Counted from the first letter of the stretch, positions 11,962 to 23,981 are shown. The stretch is DNA of 64,000 nt from Anthostomella pinea (GCA_963556695.1 CAUWAG010000016.1:171001-235000); one strand, 5' to 3'. Numbers and translations: made by a program. Notes: generated by a model from the sequence alone, not told the origin.

Positions 11962-12948
11962 GGTTGGTGACGGCAAATGATGAGCTGAAAGTTGGACAAT
12001 AAGCGAGATAGTGATGGGCCTCGGTATGTAGCAGCTTGTAGATAGCCCGCAAAGAGGCAGAGAGGCAGCCGTAGCATAGGTCGGAGAATCCTGACAGCCT
12101 GAGTCCTCAAGATGGTTGTTGACTGTTGTAAACTGGATATCAAAGTGGGGTTGATTCCAATGTGACTAAATATTGACTAAATATTGAATCGAAGGTTTGA
12201 GTTTGACGGTAGGTAGTGGGCCGTGCGCCACATTCTGGGGAAGCCTGCCCAGCTGCCCAGTGTTGATCTAGATGATCAGATCTACCCTTTCTAAGATTGT
12301 AAGACGTGCAATACAGCAGGAAAGCCATATATTCCCTTTCTAAGACGTATTGAGCGACAGAGAAGGGAAACACTGCAAAACCCAGGCTCAACAAAATGGA
12401 ACCCAGCAGATCTACGCTTTCTACCTACTTAGCCCTCAATACCTCATACAGAGGTTCGATGCTATTAGTGCATACCAGAAACACTTATGTACTTACTAGA
12501 AAGAGGAGGGGTCGATACGTCCACGGGTCCGGGTGTCTGACGATTTGAGGGGCCGAAGGGCTGAGGGGCTGAGGGGTCACGTCAGAGGAGAGCAACTTCC
12601 AAGAGAGCTCCAGCCTCCAGCCGTGTTGATCGATGACAGGTCAACCGAAGTCTTTGCTCTTTGAGCCTCATCCAACATACCTCCCAAGTTTTTCAGTTCC
12701 AACCTCGCCTATCTCGCCCAGGCCCCTCTGACTTTAAAAACAGGGGGAGCAGCTTCAGTCTCGCGCTCTCTAAGGTATCCATCCGTCGCCGCGCAATCGC
12801 CAGTTAAATACATAGCACTCCTCCCAGTGCTTTCGCTGCTTCTGCCCTCGTCGTCTCGCTACTTCCAAGCCACCTACATCTACGGCTGCGCTCCCTGCCC
12901 TGAGCCGAACACCGATCTGGAGGAGACCGAGTCGAGCAAACAGGCGTT
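11962..12948. promoter_or_regulatory. Divergent region between elp3 and ubc1
   Basis: 987 bp between start codons, with no gene. The middle (12279-12354) carries one copy of a dispersed repeat listed separately. A weak T/A box TTTAAAAA lies at about 12733, some 215 bp before the ubc1 ATG. Confidence 0.5.
12279..12354 (-). repeat. Dispersed repeat, copy 1
   Basis: Read on the minus strand, this holds CTCAATACGTCTTAGAAAGG, then GGCTTTCCT, then TCTTAGAAAGGGTAGATCT. The same order of blocks recurs on the plus strand at 14389-14458, so the two copies are inverted and flank ubc1. Confidence 0.7.
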
Positions 12949-13783
12949 ATGGCATCCAGCAGAGTCCGTCGGGTAGCCAAGGAGCTGAACGACATGAAGG
13001 CCGACACCACGTCCAAGGTCACCGCCGAGCCTGCTAACAGCACTGGTGACCTGACCCATCTGAAGGCCTGCATACCTGGTCCGCCCAGTACCCCCTATGA
13101 GGGCGGCCACTTCATCGTCGACGTCAAGATCCCGGGCGAATACCCCTTCCGCCCGCCCATAATGAAGTTCGACACCAAAGTTTGGCACCCCAACATCAGC
13201 AGTCAGACCGTGAGTGTTACGACAACCGTCCAAGTTCTGCTTGGTCGAGCTCTGCTAATCTGACACCGGTAACGCAGGGCGCCATCTGCCTCGACACTCT
13301 CAGCACCGCCTGGTCTCCCGTTCTGACCATCAAGTCCACTCTTCTCTCCCTCCAGTCCCTCTTCGAAAGCCCCGAGCCCAAAGATCCCCAAGATGCCGAG
13401 GTCGCCAAGATGATGATCAACGACCCCGAAGGCTTCAACAAGAAGGCACACGAATGGGCCGTCGCCTACGCCGGTGCCCCGAAAAACCCAAAGTTCCAAT
13501 CTGTCCAGGCGCGATCCGCCAACGCGCCCCTGCAAGTGGATGACAGCCGGTACCAACTCCCTGTGCGTACTGCGAGCTACTGGACATCACTAACAAAGGA
13601 TCGTGCAGGTATCAAGGGTACAACAAGGAGCTTATTAACAGATTTGTCAACATGGGCTTTGATATCGACCGCGTTGTGGAGGCTTTCCAATACGTTGGAA
13701 TCGAAACATATGATGGCCAGGATGTTGAACTGGAACAAGCATATATGGGTGACATCACCGCCAGATTGCTTGGGGAGCCCTAA
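12949..13783 (+). CDS. ubc1: Ubiquitin-conjugating enzyme E2 with C-terminal UBA domain (Ubc1/UBE2K type)
   Basis: Three exons: 12949-13209, 13278-13549 and 13609-13783; 235 residues (yeast Ubc1 215). The UBC fold has GPPSTPYEGG, the YPFRPPIMKF turn, the HPN motif (WHPNIS) and active-site Cys at about 91 in GAICLDTL, followed by WSPVLTI. The last exon encodes a UBA domain (INRFVNMGFDIDRVVEAF), a feature of Ubc1/E2-25K enzymes that build or extend Lys48 chains and bind ubiquitin. Without the third exon the UBC frame would run into unrelated sequence; GTACCA...GTGCAG is the intron. Role: chain elongation for proteasomal turnover in cytosol and nucleus. Confidence 0.96.
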
Positions 13784-15515
13784 CATCCTTTCTAGGCCAC
13801 CGTCCGGAAGTAAATCCATCCGCGTGATTGCTTTTCCCAGGACTCTTCCCAGGCACCCCACCCGATTCTTCTAGTTGGTCCAGACTGCTCCAGTCCTACC
13901 AATAGCATGTATGGAGTTGGCTGGGTTGGGATACGACTGCTGGTTGTTGCATTACTCGAAAGGTTATCGTATTCGCTTCAATTGGAAGCCATGGACTACA
14001 GCGATTTCTTCGCAGACTTTCATGAGGGGTTTGGCGTCAAGGGGTTCATGATAGAGCGGCCTAGGTTATTATTGGCAATTATACACCATACACAATTAGC
14101 ATTCTGACTGTCCCGACTGTCCGTCCCTGTTCTGTGCTATGTTCATTACCCATGGCTCCGAAACCAATGTAGTGAAGCATACCTACTGGGCTTCTGGCTT
14201 GGCTGGCGACAACGCCACCGCAAACAGCGCCACAGAGAGTGAGACTGCTGCCGAACGATACACATCGCTCACTGTTCTCAATCATTGGACCGGCAACAAA
14301 ATCAGCCCAATGCATACACCGGGCTAAGTACAGTAGGTAAGAAAGCATAGACCAACAGGCTTTACTATATTTCAAGCCAGAGAACTCACTCAATACGTTT
14401 AGAAAGTGTGGAAATGACTTTCCTACGTTTCACAATACGTCTTAGAAAGGGTAGATCTGGCTTTCCTATATTTAAGCTAGAAAACTCACTCAATACGTGT
14501 AGGAAAGCTTATGTCAGCCAGGATTGAGTCGCTCATCTCCCAGCTTGGACTCGCTCAGGTCATGGCACATACACGCCCAGGTCGTAATAAGGCCTTTTCT
14601 AAGCTTGTCCGTAACAGGCAGGGTGTCATGAGAAGCAGCATCGCTATCATGAACAGTGCCACAGACGGTGATTGGCAGTGACAAAAGAGCGATCACGCAA
14701 GGTAGTAACTATGCCGTCCAGCCTCATATTGCAAATACAACATGGAATTCACGCTGCGCGAATGACATACTTGACTCGAGTCGCTCCGATTGTCCCAAAA
14801 CTCTTCAAGGTCAACCGACCTTTCCACACAAGGGAAGGTCTGATACGAACCACGACATATTCCAACACTTCCCGCAGCTGATTCGTTGCTGGAAGTGATA
14901 GAATGGGCCGCACAAGTGAAAGAAGGAGAAGTAGTCTCGGGTACCATTCATTAGCAACAGGCTTGTGATTACCAGGGCACCCAGCGTCTATACGAAAGTA
15001 CCTACCTACGAAAAGGGGTCGCCTGTAGTGGCTGTGGCTGTTGCATAATGTGGTTTAACCTCCAGTCCGCGGTAGCCGGGTTGATGGCATAATTGCATAA
15101 CCTCTGTAAGCAGCTGAATTGTTCCAAGTTCCAGCGCGACTTTTGTCGGGGTCGCCCTTGCGCTCATGCTCGTCTCCAGGCGTGCGGCTTACTTGCATTC
15201 TTCGCAACATGTATTTCAAGATATAGTACAGTACCTACTTTACCGGCATATCAGCTGAACGTAGGATCGACGTGCACTATTCTGCTGCCCTAGTCCAGTT
15301 TGACGACTGGCTGACTGCAGGTGGTTCGGTTGCCATGATCAATTAACGTCGTCATCATTGCCGTGTGTACTACCTAGGACTCGTCCTGCCTGTGACAACA
15401 ATATCTTTTGTGCGCCTTCGAGCCGCTATCCACGACCCTACGACCTCGATTCAGACAGTCCAGAAAGTGAAATTCACGTCCAATTCAGTCCGCCCACGTC
15501 CGTCAATCCAGCACC
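13784..15515. other. Intergenic with dispersed repeats
   Basis: 1.73 kb with no supported gene. It contains the second copy of the dispersed repeat (14389-14458), a third related unit up to about 14508, and several TACCTACCTA-type motifs (for example near 14996). Confidence 0.5.
14389..14508 (+). repeat. Dispersed repeat, copy 2 (inverted relative to copy 1)
   Basis: Contains CTCAATACGTTT, AGAAAGTG, GACTTTCCTACG, CAATACGTCTTAGAAAGG and GTAGATCT. It then continues with a further unit GGCTTTCCTA...CTCACTCAATACGTGTAGG. Order and spacing match the reverse complement of 12279-12354, with a few short gaps. Confidence 0.7.
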
Positions 15516-16111
15516 ATGGCAGTCAACGAGCCGTCTTCCAAGGCGCAAACGCAAGCGAGAGCCCAAGACCTCCTCGGTTACGGTCAGCGCCAAGTCGATC
15601 GCATTGTGAGCCCTTCAACCCGCCAGAAGGCCTACAATTCAACCTCAGCCTATGCCTCCGACAGGCCCCTTCTTTTCGTGGGTCATCATGCACTGTCTCG
15701 ATTGTCGTTGTCTTCTTGACTAACCCCGTCTCCCTCTCGCGTCTACAGTCTTTCTTCCTCGTCCAGCTCCTCTTCTCCTTCCTCCCGCTCCTCCTGTTCG
15801 TCGGCTTCGCCCTCTCGACCGCCACCGTCGCCTTCGCTTCCGCTGTCGCCTTCTCGCTGTTCTGGATCGGCATCGCCAGCCTCTTTCTCATTCCGACCCT
15901 GTTCATCACCAGCAGCATCGCCAGCCTGGTCTTCCTCTGGGCTCTCACCACCTTCTTGGCCGGTCGCTGGGTGTACAACGTGCTGCCCGTTAGTGTTCGC
16001 GGAGACGCGCGCCTCAATCTGCCCAACGGCAAGCAGGTCATCATCGAGAAGCCTCAGCGCAACGGTGTCGGCTTCGACATCAAGACCGAGGCGGCCGAGT
16101 TCAAGGATTAG
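15516..16111 (+). CDS. Promethin/LDAF1-like small membrane protein
   Basis: Exons 15516-15677 and 15749-16111 join in phase 0 over a GTGGGT...CTACAG intron; 174 residues. The first 55 residues are soluble (RAQDLLGYGQRQVDRIVSP). About 80 strongly hydrophobic residues follow, with four closely spaced segments (SFFLVQLLFSFLPLLLFVGF, AVAFSLFWIGIASLFLIPT, IASLVFLWALTTFLAG), and a polar C-terminus. This hairpin-like packing resembles promethin/LDAF1/Ldo proteins, which work with seipin at ER sites of lipid-droplet assembly. The match is by architecture and remembered sequence style, not a diagnostic residue. A second splice choice exists (GTGAGC at 15606), but it would delete the STRQKAY segment that homologous proteins seem to keep. 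Confidence 0.65.
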
Positions 16112-16619
16112 GTTGCCGGTTGCCGGTTGCCGGCGAGGTCGTGTGGGCCATGATGGACATCGGATGCCAAGGGCGTACTCACATTCGGGGTCTGGGCTTG
16201 AAAAGGTTGGGATTGCAATTCAGGGTCGGCGTCTGTCTGGCTTGGTACGGACTGGTGCCACGGTATAGATACCCATGTTGCCATGCAAAGCACCGCGGCG
16301 GCTTCTTTGGTGTGCGCGGATAAGCCCTGGGATGAATTGACACGCGGCAATAGCACTGCTCCTTAAAGCATATATTGTTGTACCACCGCAGTGCACCGCT
16401 GTGGCTGGCGTCATGATCAACTTGGCATTCTGATCGATGCGCCTATGACGATTCGGGTAGACACCCAATTGACGCCTCTCTCGATACTCGCTGGTCTAGG
16501 CTCATGAGGTGACATGCCATGGCCAAATTCCAAGTAGGGAATCCGCAATCAATACTCTATGAAGAGTCTTGTCTATTGTCTTGAGGGCAGTCTTTAAACA
16601 AAGTGCTGAATTGACCGTT
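16112..16619. other. Intergenic, convergent 3' ends
   Basis: 508 bp between the promethin-like gene and the DUF89 gene. A short direct repeat GGTTGCC(G) lies just after the stop at 16112-16135; nothing else is notable. Confidence 0.6.
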
Positions 16620-18361
16620 CTACTTGCCACCCGAGAACGAGACCACGGCCCATTTGCCGCTCCAAGCCCATTTCCTGGCACCGCTATCTCCACCTCCGCC
16701 CTCTGTTGCGCGCAGTTCCTCGTCTTCGCCAGGCTTGAGCCCAACTGCGACATCAGCCTTACACGTGCGCAGTGCAAGAACGTTGACACCGGACCCAGGT
16801 CCAAGAGGGCCGATGGCTTCGACAAACGACGTAGATGGGTCCCATGCCGCCTGCTCTGTCAGTCCGCCTCTTCAGCGCTTTTGTGGGAGGGGGTACTCAC
16901 ATCGCCAGTCAGCTTTCGGTAGTTCAAGTCGCCTTTGAACACAACCAACTCGCTTGTCTTGAGGTCCTCATACAAGTCCTTTGCCTCCGTTGGCAATCTC
17001 CAATAGCTACCGGGGTGCGTCCAGAAGGTGTTTGGTCTGAGGATGAGCTGCCCCTCGGCATGCATGGTGGCCCATTCTTGGAACAGGAAGGAAAGCTCCG
17101 AGGCTTCCTTGTCGGCCAAGGGGGGTGGCGATTTGTCCTGCAACTTTTCGTCTTCCGATGGTGTTTCGTAGAATGTCTTCGGGCTGGCGAGAGCACCCAG
17201 TAGAGCAGCAAAGTCCCCGGGTAAGACGTCCGATACGAACCACGGGATCGACTTGGGATGCAGCACAACGTGTGTCGCAAGGCCGGACGATAGAAGGTAC
17301 CCGGCAAGAATGAGATCAACGTATAGCTCAAAGCCCGCATTGTCCAATACGATGTCAACACGGCGCTCCGCCTTACCCTCGCTTTTAGCCTTGGTCAACA
17401 CCTCGTAGGCAGCCCCGAGATCGTTGACCAGAATGTTCTTCTCTGAGGCTTTCCTAGCCTCGGATCCCTGCAGCTTTTGAATGTCTTCGTAGGTCAGGCT
17501 TGTCAATAGTGACAAGTCGGTGGCGTTCCCCCAGAGACATATCTCGCACATCTCGAAGAACAGGACCTTCTGTGTCTCCTCATGTTCGGCACCGGTCTTG
17601 TTCTTGTCAGCCTGCATCTGCGTGACCAGGTCCTTGTACCGCCCGGCAAGCTCCAAGACGGCAGGCCTCGACGATCGAAAGGTGTTGATTTTTTGCCGGG
17701 AGAAGACATCGTAGCTCTTCCAGTACGAAGAGAGGTTGAATGACGTGCTGATCCGCCTGTGTGCCAGTCAGCAACAAGACCTGCCTCGCTCGTAGGGTCT
17801 TCTCGCCGCGATACCTACCTATATAAATAGCACTCGCAGTAGAGCCAGGGGATGCTAAACCAGCTCGGTGTCCCGAGCTTCTCTAGTTCATGGTTGTACA
17901 GGGTTACGTCGGCGCCGCCGTCGTCTCGTATAGGTCTGGTATGGGTCAACAGGCAGAATTACACCCAGGTACGCGGGAGATACGGACGTGAGGTTTCGGT
18001 CATGTTGGAGTTCGTATTTCAAGTGCACGAGCTCTTCCACGATCTTTTTCCCTTCGTCCTGCTTGGCGGCATCGTCACACTGGGATGTCGAGCGATAGAG
18101 ATCGTCAATGGCGCCAGTCTGACGCGAAGTTAGCAAGGGTTCACGGAGAGGAGCGCGCGAGAACGAGAGGCATATCTGACTGACAACAATGACGGGCCAT
18201 CGGTCCCGAGCCGAAATGTAAGCAAAGGATGTCTTGTCACTTGTCAAGTACGGGTCTACATGTACGGAACGACACGCGGCGGTCAGTAAATAGTAAATAC
18301 AGGCTCGACTGGAGCTGGGAGGTAGGTAAGGTAGCTCACGCGTCTTGGTGTCATGCTCCAT
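16620..18361 (-). CDS. DUF89 / ARMT1-like damage-control metal phosphatase
   Basis: Six exons: 18340-18361, 18185-18255, 17988-18118, 17819-17935, 16901-17756 and 16620-16850; 475 residues, close to yeast YMR027W. DUF89 subfamily III enzymes are Mn/Co-dependent phosphatases thought to hydrolyse sugar phosphates and related damaged metabolites. Marks: N-terminal YLTSDKTSFAYISARDRWP, acidic helix TGAIDDLYR, PWLYCECYLYRRI, metal-binding DNAGFELYVDL with Asp/Asn at about 251-252, WFVSDVLPGDF, and C-terminal LRTCKADV...GLKPG with GKWAVVSFSGGK. Each junction was chosen to restore these motifs and all phases agree. The first exon (22 nt) is the least certain. Confidence 0.92.
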
Positions 18362-19479
18362 GGTGGCGATTTGGCGTTGCAGTCCAGGGAGAGAACAGGG
18401 TTTTGGTCCCAATTCGGTCGTAGGAGTCGCTGCCTGGGGGATCAGTATAGCTTCGAAACCGAACACGAAGCTAAAACGAGGGACATCAGGGATATCAAGG
18501 ATATCTACAGGCTGCCTGTCTGTTCTGATATGATGGTGGTCTCGCCTTCGACAATTCTTTTGCCATGGCGGGGCGTCCCGTCACGACGGAACATCATGGC
18601 GGGGTGCTCAGCTCCGCCCCACGTCATGGGTATGCGCGTAGCGGATGTTACCGAGCAGCTGGTTTCTTACATAAATAATGGGTACAGGTTTAGATACATA
18701 CTTTAGGTAAGGTAGGTACAGAGGTGGGTGTGCTCGTCCGAGGGTTGATTATTGTAAAAATATATGAACCTACTTGTACGCAGCAACCCTCAGAACAAAG
18801 GTATGTATGGAAGTTCCATATATCCTATACAAGGCTACCCGAATGAGTTGTCCTTTCTTTAACCCGCAGGCCCACCGGTATAAGAGGCCAGGGCTCGGAA
18901 GAGGCGAGGCCGTAGGATCGAACAGTTTCCACACCGCCCACTTTGTGACCTATTCTTGATGATCTATAACCATTGATCTATTATTATAGTAGACACGTAA
19001 ACGTGAGGAGAAGCGATGGGCCACTAATACTCGTCATGTTCTAAATTAGTCAATATTCTACAGGTCAACAGGATGGTAGGTAGTGGCGCGTGCTAGGCTA
19101 GGAGGCCTCGCCGTGTAAATCCCTTATAGATTTATATGGAAACAGACCCCATCGGCCATACGTCTGTCGATACTAACAAGCGGAACCTTCATCCGTAGTA
19201 TACTCATATATATTCTGGCAGGGAATAGCTCCACCGAGCCTCCCATCCACATGGCGCCCGCCCTCTTACATGCCATCCTGGTGGCCCGTATGTCTAATAA
19301 TGGACCAGAAGGGGCCTCGGGATTACCGTGGGTAGAGCCCCCCTTTTCTGAACACCCAGTCCACTACATGTTTACTATTTGCGGCCAAAAAACTCCAATT
19401 ATAGACGTATGAGGATATAGGATACAGGCCTGGCTGGGAACGAGCACGCATGGACAAAGTAGATAGCGAGGCCGTCGAA

Positions 19480-19486
19480 TATAAAA
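19480..19486 (+). promoter_or_regulatory. TATA box of the small secreted protein gene
   Basis: TATAAAA lies about 255 bp before the start codon and about 40 bp before a CA-rich tract and pyrimidine-rich sequence, a plausible core promoter position. Confidence 0.5.
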
Positions 19487-19529
19487 GGTTGTGAGTCTCC
19501 CATCTCATTCCAATTCTCCCAACCACAAC

Positions 19530-19552
19530 CACACACACACACACACACACAC
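19530..19552. repeat. (CA)n microsatellite
   Basis: About 11 uninterrupted CA units between the TATA box and the start codon, probably in the 5' UTR. Confidence 0.95.
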
Positions 19553-19663
19553 GCACCTACATCAGCACACAAGAAGACACACGACAGTCTTTGCTCAATA
19601 CTATTCCAACGACCTTCCAAACTTCACCACTTTAGTACTTCTTTCGACTCTACTCAAAGAAAC

Positions 19664-19723
19664 GTGAGCATTTGACCTTCTTTCTAATTATACGAATGTC
19701 TTCACTAGATGTAGCTAACATAG
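19664..19723 (+). other. Probable 5'-UTR intron
   Basis: GTGAGC donor, GCTAAC branch sequence 10 nt before the 3' end and ATAG acceptor, 60 nt long. It ends 15 nt upstream of the ATG at 19739. Removing it also removes an upstream ATG at 19697. Confidence 0.6.
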
Positions 19724-19738
19724 AGGAAGCACAGCAAG

Positions 19739-20080
19739 ATGCTCGCCCGCATGAGTCTGACCAAGCTTGCGCTGCTGGCCATGGCAGCAACGGACGTCTT
19801 TGCCACATGGCAGCTGATAGGCTACAATCGTCACGGCGACGGACATAAGGTGATCGAAGAAGGCACGGGCGAAGTATATGTCATGAGGAAGTTGGAAGGT
19901 AATTTCAAGGAAGTGAAATTCGTATCAAACGAAGATCTCAAGGTCGCTTTCTACGAGACCAAGGAAGCGAACCCTGATAGGCTGGTGCAGTCCATGAAAG
20001 ACAACAAGAAGAAGCAACTGCCCGCGACGGCCAAGTGGTATGATATCCTCGAGAACACGGATGAATTTGACAGCGACTAA
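19739..20080 (+). CDS. Small secreted protein, unknown function
   Basis: Single-exon ORF of 113 residues. The N-terminus (LTKLALLAMAATDVFA) is a typical signal peptide, likely cut near residue 23. The mature part of about 90 residues is charged, has no cysteine and ends in acidic DEFDSD. TATA box, 5' UTR and probable UTR intron support real transcription. I do not recognise a family. Absence of cysteines argues against a disulfide-stabilised apoplastic effector, but small secreted proteins of this kind are common in fungi. It borders the accessory, transposon-containing block. M5 could be the start instead. Confidence 0.6.
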   Translation: MLARMSLTKLALLAMAATDVFATWQLIGYNRHGDGHKVIEEGTGEVYVMRKLEGNFKEVKFVSNEDLKVAFYETKEANPDRLVQSMKDNKKKQLPATAKWYDILENTDEFDSD

Positions 20081-23000
20081 GGGGCGTGAGGTTGGAGCAA
20101 CCTGGCGGGAGAGGCTCTTCCAAGGGACGCCAGGCTGGTTAGCATACACTCCTTTACACTAGTACCGATAAATCCAACTGCACACGTCCTTTATTAAGTT
20201 CCTTGACATACCTCCCCTGCGTACTAGTCGCACTCGCTCCTGTTCTTCTATTTAAATTCAAGATTGCATGGGCTGAATCTGTTCGAAGTAGTCCTGACGC
20301 CGGACTTCTTCTGCGCCGGTTGGGCAGCTTCGTAGCATCAAGAACTTTGGATGTAGCTACTCGTGGTCTTTGCCGCTTGCCGCAAACATTGTTCACTCGG
20401 GGATAACGATCGCAGGCACTTGAAAACATATCCATTCGGTCATCATTGAGCGCGTTCTTTTACACAACCCTACAGTTTTTCAGTTTTATTAAGCTCTTTG
20501 ACCGCAAGGGAATCCCCAAACCTAAATGTCCAAAAATACAATGAAAATCAGAGCCCCCGTGCTGTACGAAAGGTCACCAGTACAATGGCTACAAGCCTCT
20601 TCGACATGTTCTTTTGGGCTACTGCTTTCATCTTACTGGAGAAGTCTCTCTTCGGGACAGTTCCCAGTTTCGGTGGTATCACGTAAGGTAGCTACGGTGA
20701 CACCATCCGCCGGGCTCCTATCGGGGCCTGATGAGACAGACTGTCAGGGGCACCGAGACATTTCTTCAGGTACAAATAGAACGCTCTTGCATATTTTTAG
20801 GCATGTGAAAGCGAGTCGTTTTCCATCCAGCATCAGGCCACCGATGCCTTCGACGTCTCTTGACACAGCCCAACATCAATAGGGACAAGCGAGTACATGC
20901 CTCAGTGTTGCGCCATCGCATGAAATATAATGAGTTGTGATGATTTCTCACACGAAGACCACAGTTGGGCTCGGCTCACCTCAGGAACCCCAACCCAAAG
21001 GTAGTTGACTCGTAAATGACTGAAATGGCTCTATTGGAGTACGAGGCAAGCGTAGAAATCCTACCGCGATCGACGGCACAGCTATGTACACGACAAAACA
21101 ATGGTCCGGCCGAGCTGAAAGCCTCTGGTTGTTGCCCAGTTCGGTACTTGTGACAGTCAACCTGAAGCCGGACCGGATGCGTCGAATAGTCTCTCCGGGT
21201 TACGGCTTTGCCGCGTGATCATTCTATTGCCGTTTCACACACCTTGATATTTTCTCGGCTGGGATCCGACTGCCGTACTTGTGCTACGATAAATATTTTG
21301 CCAGTCACGATAGGAAGCAGCTGGTCAGTCAGAATTTATAACCGCCGTCTCTCCAAGGCCCAAGGGCCACAAACCTCAGCATGTCTTCATTGAGTCTCAA
21401 GATACAGCCAGTGGTATAGGTGTATAGGTCTTGCGTGAGGATACCCGTTGGAAGGTATCATACCAAGGGTAACCTTTAACAGGCCATCCCTGAATAAATG
21501 ATTGGACACTCTGCTCAGATTGCGGCAAAAAAAATCGTGTGATGCCCAGCCAGTCGTCCGTCACGAGATCTCAGAGTATCTTGTGTGATCGCAGGTCATA
21601 TCAGTGGTAGAATTCATGATACTCTGAGGCTCGGTGTCTGTGGCGTGAAAACCGCCTGATATTCGACACGTGTTGGCGGTCGTATAACTACTCACATTTG
21701 GCGTATGTAGCGCACCTAGAATCATTCCGCAACGAACCAGTTACACTGCATCCCGTCTGGATATATCCGAGGCACGAGAGGATGGACATCTCCCGGTACC
21801 TGCATGCAGTTTGGTCTACTTGAGCATATGACGATGCGGTCAGCCTTAAATTCAATGCAAGAAGGAATGCCGTCGGACGAATGTGATGCTGTTATAGGAG
21901 CAGACAAGAACGTGGGTATACAGCTGAAGTGAGCCCTGCCTCTTCTCAGCTCAAAGAGCATGGTTACCGTGGATCCTTTCCCACTCGTATTTCTCACAAC
22001 ATCACAAGACCCACGTGTCATTTCGTGGAGCTGCTACTGTGTCTTCATGTTTGCAGCCCCTTTTCCACGTAAGCCAGGCAGCACAAGGTTAGCGCCGTAT
22101 TCGCCTGCTCGTGAAGATGTCTCCAGATGTGACAGGCCACCGTAAGGCGACGCATCTGTTCGTATCACATCACTTGTCAAACTCATGAGATTTCGTGTAT
22201 ATTGGAACGGCGTGACCGAAATATACGTCATACTCGCTGCTCAGCTATATCCTCTTACTATCAACCAATAGTGAAACATTCCCATGAATATATTGCTAGC
22301 TATAAGTTGGGGCGCGTGAACTTCACGGCTCACAATCACCACTTTGACGACAATACCGAGTCATTACATCTTTCATCTACCTAGCTGATGGCAGCGACGT
22401 CTTCTCTGTCGAATATGTACTCTGGACCCCCAAGGAAATGAAGTCGATGTGCAATAGACTGACTGTAGAAGGGATAGAAGCACTGACTGCCATATTTCAA
22501 ACGTGAACACAAAGCCCAGTCTTGCCTTCGCGCCGCTTCTCGTGTAAGTGAGGCGAGACCGTAGCACAGTAACACTATAATTACCCGTTCCTCTGAATTC
22601 GACCGAGGACGCAACGATCGCCACTACACTACTCGGTCCTTTCTATCATAGCCATGATTTCAGGAATGTCGTCTGAATATCGAAAATGCCTCGTCCAAAA
22701 GCTGACAATCGTTGGTTTCTCAATATTAACGCGAGGACATCGCAAAGCAACAGGCTCTGGATGAAATTCCTCAAGAGCGTTGGGCGCGATGTTGACCAGA
22801 ATCTTCCGATGTCTCACCGTTGTCTTAGGCCTTTACCCACCCATGTGGTCAACGGCGCCACGTGTAAACCACACTGAGGCCGGAGGCGAAGAGAAGTGTG
22901 GTCGGTGGGTTGGACAGCGGCTATGGATTATTGAAAACGCAACAAGTTTAAGGGGAAGGTGTATCGTGAGAGCGTCATAGCATTGGGAGCCTCTGATCCT

Positions 23001-23543
23001 TCTCTGTCTAGATGAGTCTCCGAGGGGTTTTCGTGCTTCCAAGAACTGGTACCAAATCAGCCCCGAGTCTCCGTCGGGCTCACCTGAATCGCCACGACAT
23101 AGATGAACATCGCATGTGAAGCCAGCGCGATACACCAGTATATAAGATGATGCCTCAGCGCCTTTGTTGGACTGGTAATCATGCCATAGACATTGAGCTC
23201 CTCGAGGACCACAGCAATACGACTGCCGTGCTGAGCTCCCAGAACCAGGACAGGATTACCAGATCATCCTCTCGTGTCTGCAGTCTTTCCGCCCGTCATT
23301 ATCTGTATATCGGTCAGTCTCGCTCTCTTCACTCTGGGGAATTTTAGAGTGACTGACAACAGCGCGTGGCAGATTTGGGTCGAGAGCACTTGCGAGTCGA
23401 GCTTCCTGCTATCACCTCTGGGGACACCATCTTCCCCCTTGGTGCGCCATCGACAGACACGACCGCGTCCAGCCGTCTTCATTGGGCTCGGGTCAACGAA
23501 GCAACTCTAGGAAGCCTCCGTATATGCTGTCCGCTGCGCAGCA
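20081..23543. other. Gene-poor accessory stretch
   Basis: 3.46 kb in which I see no gene: only short overlapping frames on all strands, none with motifs, good splice pairs or family resemblance. No transposon termini were recognised. It forms the left part of the accessory block. Confidence 0.5.
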
Positions 23544-23981
23544 ATGTGCACGTACTATTACCTCCACTACCACCACATGGCGCCGTGCACACGGGAGGTC
23601 GAATACGCCTTGCATTACTACTTCTGTCCGAACTCGACGACGGAGGCCCCAGGCTCGAGCCCCTTGGGCCCGGTGGACGGCAGCAATATGGAGGGCACCG
23701 ACCAGCTCGTCCAGCTGCCCTGTGATGATCTCACTTACGCCCCCGAGTACAACCCAATCGAGGGCATTGACTACAACAACCCCTGCGCTACGGGCGGATG
23801 CCTCCTCTCCCAGCAGTGCAGCTCGGGGGGCTGCAGACTGGAGGACCTGGGCGGGAGATGGGTCTGCTGCAAGTGTGAGCGAGGCGGCAATTCGTTTCGG
23901 TGGTGTGTTCACCCGATGAAGCGCATTCCGGACACCCTATGCTACCACGTGGTTTGTCATAACTGCCGAGCCGACATGTAG
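23544..23981 (+). CDS. Met-Cys Cys/His-rich protein, family member A
   Basis: Single exon, 145 residues, about 19 cysteines and several histidines, no signal peptide or membrane segment. It begins MCTYYYLHYHHMAPC and then has YFCP, NNPCATGGC, QQCSSGGCRLEDL, the core GGRWVCCKC, FRWC, and the closing CYHVVCHNC. The Met-Cys start, the W-x-C-C-x-C core and the later aromatic-Trp-Cys are shared with genes at 24876 and 26571. The Cys/His spacing suggests zinc binding; lack of a signal peptide suggests the cytosol or nucleus. I know no function for this family. The protein is small enough that ORF chance must be considered, but the shared motifs with two neighbours make coding use likely. Confidence 0.7.
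   Translation: MCTYYYLHYHHMAPCTREVEYALHYYFCPNSTTEAPGSSPLGPVDGSNMEGTDQLVQLPCDDLTYAPEYNPIEGIDYNNPCATGGCLLSQQCSSGGCRLEDLGGRWVCCKCERGGNSFRWCVHPMKRIPDTLCYHVVCHNCRADM

Larger units (their letters stand above)
18362..19738. other. Intergenic with 5' region of the small secreted protein gene
   Basis: 1.38 kb without a supported ORF. It has several GGTAGGTA-type motifs (near 18313 and 18708) and, at the right end, a TATA box, a CA microsatellite and a 5'-UTR intron described separately. Confidence 0.5.

Noticed and set aside
20498..20882. Short frames including one reading MATSLFDMFFWATAFILLEK
   Set aside because: Only 33 codons in the plausible frame and overlapped by other frames; no evidence of a gene.
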